Source: Rhizorhabdus dicambivorans
GTDB lineage: Bacteria; Pseudomonadota; Alphaproteobacteria; Sphingomonadales; Sphingomonadaceae
Reading direction: 5' to 3'
Assembly: GCF_002355275.1 (NCBI RefSeq)
Contig: NZ_CP023449.1
Location: 1,218,001 to 1,282,000 of the forward strand
DNA length: 64,000 nucleotides
Position numbers and translations under genes: made by a program. Shown here in pieces: positions 61,718 to 64,000 of the stretch. Numbering within the stretch: position 1 is the first letter of the stretch; each line of letters opens with the position of its first letter. The notes below the pieces were generated by a model. That model did not search any database. It was not told where the DNA came from and worked only from the letters and a program-made list of their open reading frames with translations.

Positions 61718-62587
61718 GTGGCTCCGGTCGATTCCCGCCGCGAGTTCAGCCTCAGCTTTCTGCAGCGCGACCGAGTGAATGCATCGCTCCACGCGCTGTC
61801 CGACTTTGCTGTGCTGACGGGCGACGAACGCCCCATCCCCTCGCGCTGGTGGAACGCTTTGCGCGCTGTGCAGCACCAGGAGCTTCCTCCCCGCACCTCG
61901 GATGAGACGGCGCTGATCTGGTACGATGGCCCGGGTCACCCCTACGAACGCGCATTGTCGTCGTTGATGGGCGGCGTCGATGCGAGTGTACATGGCAGAG
62001 TGATCGATCCCGTCGCTCGAGCGGCCATCGAAGCAGGCGCGGTCGCCGCCTTTCGCCGTTTTGAGTTCGTGTTTCCGCAGACCTTTCGCTGCTTCCACGA
62101 CTTCATCGCAGCAGTGATCCTAGCCCGCCGTGACGATTATTCGGGCGGAACGGTCTCCAATCGAATTGGCCTCATCTGGCTCGGACCGGAGCTGCACTGG
62201 ACGGATCTGGACTGGCTGGAGAACCTCGTCCACGAATTCGTGCATAATGCACTGTTCTTGGAAGATCTGGTTCATCACGTGCTGATCGGCGGCGGCGACA
62301 CACTAGAGCAGCCCGAAGCGCTCACGCTCAGCGCAATCCGTCAGGTCAAGCGCGGTTACGACAAAGCCTATCATTCGGCCTTCGTGTCGTTCACCGTAAT
62401 TGAAATGTACCATGCGGTCGGTCGAAGCGATCTGGCGGAGCCGTACATTGCGCCCCTCCTACTGTCCTGCGAAGAACTGGTTAACAACAGGCGCTTTGCC
62501 ACGCAGCATGGACACCTTCTTCTGGAGGAGCTCGTGGCCGGAGCATTGAGTCTCCCAAGGAACGTGCACAACGCAGAAGCGGCTTGA
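61718..62587 (+). CDS. HExxH-motif protein, putative peptide beta-hydroxylase
   Basis: A 289-residue protein starting with GTG six bases after the upstream stop, so translation is coupled. The core is LVHEFVHNALFLEDL (His172, Glu173, His176), preceded by SNRIGLIWLGPEL, as in the HEXXH motif family (TIGR04267 type) found with RiPP clusters and recently annotated as alpha-ketoglutarate-dependent peptide beta-hydroxylases. The rest is helical with a late ELVNNRRFATQHGHLLLEEL. There is no signal peptide, so it is not a secreted metalloprotease in appearance. Its partner is probably the repeat protein just upstream. Confidence 0.65.
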   Translation: MAPVDSRREFSLSFLQRDRVNASLHALSDFAVLTGDERPIPSRWWNALRAVQHQELPPRTSDETALIWYDGPGHPYERALSSLMGGVDASVHGRVIDPVARAAIEAGAVAAFRRFEFVFPQTFRCFHDFIAAVILARRDDYSGGTVSNRIGLIWLGPELHWTDLDWLENLVHEFVHNALFLEDLVHHVLIGGGDTLEQPEALTLSAIRQVKRGYDKAYHSAFVSFTVIEMYHAVGRSDLAEPYIAPLLLSCEELVNNRRFATQHGHLLLEELVAGALSLPRNVHNAEAA

Positions 62588-62679
62588 GCTCTCGCTCGGG
62601 AGAAAAGTTGCGCGTAGATGAGCATAAGTGCGCCGGCAAGTGGCGGCGTCGCAGCGCTCGCGGAAGGGGGGAGTCAGTG

Positions 62680-63627
62680 ATGGCTAAGATGGTTGTTTGC
62701 GCTGCTTTGGCGGCGGCGGGGATTGCTATTCCTGTAGGTCCTGTCCGTGCTCAACAGATCGGGACGGAAGCACCCAACAGCGAATGGGAACTCGGCGTCG
62801 AAGTCGATGCCGGCCCCGTGCTCGGTAAAAACCTGCCGCTAAACAACGAGAGCAAGGGAACGGATTACAGCGAATATGCCGTTATCTCCTCGCTGAAGAA
62901 GAAGAGAGCCGTCGGCAATCTCTCGGTCAAAGCCACCGGGGGATTGGTATTCAACTCCGATGTGTTCGGGCCGGACGACGAAACTTACTATTACGGAGAG
63001 CTGACGCTGGGCGGCGATCCCTATTCGCTTCGCGACCTTCGCTTCGACAAGGACGACGCGGATGCTGTCGAAGATCAGATCACGCCAACGCTGTCGGTCA
63101 AGCATTCCGAAGTGTATTCGGGGTTCCTTCACAGTTATGCACGCCGCGAAACGACATTGACCGGTGGCGTCACTTTCAAGGACGTCCGGACGATCGTCTG
63201 CCCTCTTGGCAAGCCAGGCCGGGTGGGCGATCAGGTCTGTAGCAATGATCCCGGATTCTCATACAAGCTGGCGCTCCAGGTCACGAAACTCTGGTCGGAT
63301 GATCCGGGGGAAAGGCGATGGGCTCCGAAGGCGAAGCTTGCCTTGGCTGGACCTGTGGTCAAGGACAGCTTCCTCATCTTCGGTCGCGCTGAATATGAAT
63401 ATCGCTTCTACGAAGCTGGCGTGCCCGGCATTAGCCGCAGTCGCCGCGACCACCGCGTCATGTTTGCCGCCGGACTTGATTTTGCTCCCCTGTTCGGGCG
63501 CTATACCGACCTGGTCGACACGGCCGAACTTGGCGTCATGTACCTCGGCAGACGGTCTACAGACGACACCCAGGACTTTGATCGGGCCTATTTCTCACCG
63601 TCTCTGGTGCTCATCAAAGCCTTTTAG
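62680..63627 (+). CDS. Secreted, probably outer-membrane beta-barrel protein
   Basis: A 315-residue protein from the ATG at 62,680, with GGAAGGGGGGAG upstream. The first ~24 residues are a signal peptide (MVVCAALAAAGIAIPVGPVRAQ). The mature part is full of alternating strands (LSVKATGGLVF, YYYGELTLGG, ETTLTGGVTFKDV, FGRAEYEYRFYE) and ends with LVLIKAF, a C-terminal Phe as in outer-membrane barrels; two Cys residues (VCPLG, VCSND) could form a disulfide. No known porin family recognised. It follows the HExxH gene by 92 bases and may export or bind its product. Confidence 0.65.
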   Translation: MAKMVVCAALAAAGIAIPVGPVRAQQIGTEAPNSEWELGVEVDAGPVLGKNLPLNNESKGTDYSEYAVISSLKKKRAVGNLSVKATGGLVFNSDVFGPDDETYYYGELTLGGDPYSLRDLRFDKDDADAVEDQITPTLSVKHSEVYSGFLHSYARRETTLTGGVTFKDVRTIVCPLGKPGRVGDQVCSNDPGFSYKLALQVTKLWSDDPGERRWAPKAKLALAGPVVKDSFLIFGRAEYEYRFYEAGVPGISRSRRDHRVMFAAGLDFAPLFGRYTDLVDTAELGVMYLGRRSTDDTQDFDRAYFSPSLVLIKAF

Positions 63628-64000
63628 AAGTCGCGGCCTGAAACTCAGAGAATTTCCTCGAAACGTTCTTATGATGCCGGGTGAGGGACGTCCGCTAATC
63701 AGGCTCATGTGGCGGCGTTGGACACAAGCTTCCGCTCAACAGCGGGTTGTGGAATGAGCAGGATGGCTGCACTTGGCGCTAGGGCGACGTGCGCTCTGTA
63801 TGCAGAGTCGGCTATCCGTTCTCGCTCAACCAAAAGCCGATCTTCCGCTTTCAACGGATAGCCGACGCCTCTAGCGAGTTAGACGGAGGGCGGCCTTCGG
63901 ACCAGATCTGTTGAATTTGTAACGGTCGATTAGGGGTGCATAACTGACGGTCTGTCAGGAAAGTCGGTGAGGGCTAATCCGCATCACTCGCGTCCCCAAA
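63628..64000. other. Non-coding stretch to window end
   Basis: No gene, tRNA or rRNA is seen. It holds a 14-base perfect inverted repeat (63,807-63,866) and small hairpins (CCGCT-CAAC-AGCGG near 63,731 and CTGAC-GGTCT-GTCAG near 63,944). Confidence 0.5.
63807..63866. repeat. 14-base perfect inverted repeat with 32-base loop
   Basis: GTCGGCTATCCGTT at 63,807-63,820 pairs perfectly with AACGGATAGCCGAC at 63,853-63,866. No T-run follows, so it is not a normal terminator. It could be a protein-binding site, a structured RNA or part of an element end. Confidence 0.6.

Larger units (their letters stand above)
41890..64000. mobile_element. Integrated pipolin-like element, right end outside window
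   Basis: From the comM junction rightwards, gene content and base use change: lower GC, more A/T at third codon positions, many short unknown genes. The left end has a large serine integrase, a family-B DNA polymerase resembling primer-independent polymerases, and an HUH replication protein; cargo includes a putative nucleotide/DNA-modification cluster, an HNH endonuclease and an HExxH-enzyme locus. The N-terminal half of comM, expected at the right end, is not present before 64,000, so the element exceeds 22 kb or several elements lie side by side. The last ~3 kb has slightly different base use, so the true right end could differ. Confidence 0.75.

Noticed and set aside
61718-62587. Secreted zinc metalloprotease
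   Set aside because: It has HExxH but no signal peptide and no third zinc ligand region of known protease families; the context with a repeat precursor fits the peptide-modifying HExxH family better.
63628-64000. Right end of the element with the missing comM half
   Set aside because: No reverse-strand sequence resembling the ComM N-terminal domain is present up to 64,000.

Overview
The window reads as a GC-rich chromosome segment of a sphingomonad-type alphaproteobacterium. The evidence is codon use strongly biased to G/C in the left two thirds, tandem UrcA-family secreted proteins, GC-rich intergenic hairpins typical of Sphingomonas relatives, and dense catabolic clusters of acyl-CoA dehydrogenase, SDR and thiolase genes. 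Genus assignment is inference.

Positions 1-32,113 are metabolic. A molybdopterin oxidoreductase fragment is followed by a VOC protein, an NmrA-type reductase, an alpha/beta hydrolase and a DUF1214-like protein. A sulfation operon follows: a sulfotransferase with cysD, a fused cysNC and cysQ, which make PAPS and remove PAP. Next come two acyl-CoA dehydrogenases with a LexA-like/MarR fusion regulator, and a divergent SDR with a probable leaderless promoter. A GMC oxidoreductase faces a forward operon of SDR, Tat-exported arylsulfatase, aldehyde dehydrogenase, MFS transporter, acyl-CoA ligase and enoyl-CoA hydratase. A reverse beta-oxidation operon (acyl-CoA dehydrogenase, thiolase, SDR, enoyl-CoA hydratase, nitronate monooxygenase-like protein, amidohydrolase) lies opposite a TetR regulator. 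Together these suggest uptake, desulfation and side-chain or ring degradation of a sulfated hydrophobic alcohol or sterol-like substrate; the substrate is not known.

Positions 32,115-41,014 hold a PiT phosphate transporter with a Nudix-DUF47 fusion protein, a tandem urcA duplication with repeated leader and terminator, a trehalose/GH15 operon (otsB-GH15-otsA) and a methyltransferase.

At about 41,890 the comM gene is cut, and from there to the right end the DNA is an integrated element with lower GC and different codon use. Its left module is a large serine integrase, a family-B DNA polymerase with the features of primer-independent polymerases of pipolins, and an HUH replication endonuclease whose last codons were displaced by a complete IS21-family insertion (5-bp target duplication). 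RHH, HTH-like and second serine recombinase genes follow. The cargo holds a divergent, overlapping five-gene cluster: a membrane-anchored guanylate-kinase/dCTP-deaminase-like fusion opposite DUF1937, FAD dehydrogenase, HD phosphohydrolase and a TSPPY DNA methyltransferase. I regard it as the best candidate for an undescribed nucleotide- or DNA-modification or defence system. Further right are small unknown proteins, an HNH endonuclease, and a possible RiPP locus: a small protein with three 11-residue repeats, an HExxH peptide-hydroxylase-like protein and a secreted beta-barrel-like protein. The other half of comM is not in the window, so the element continues beyond 64,000.
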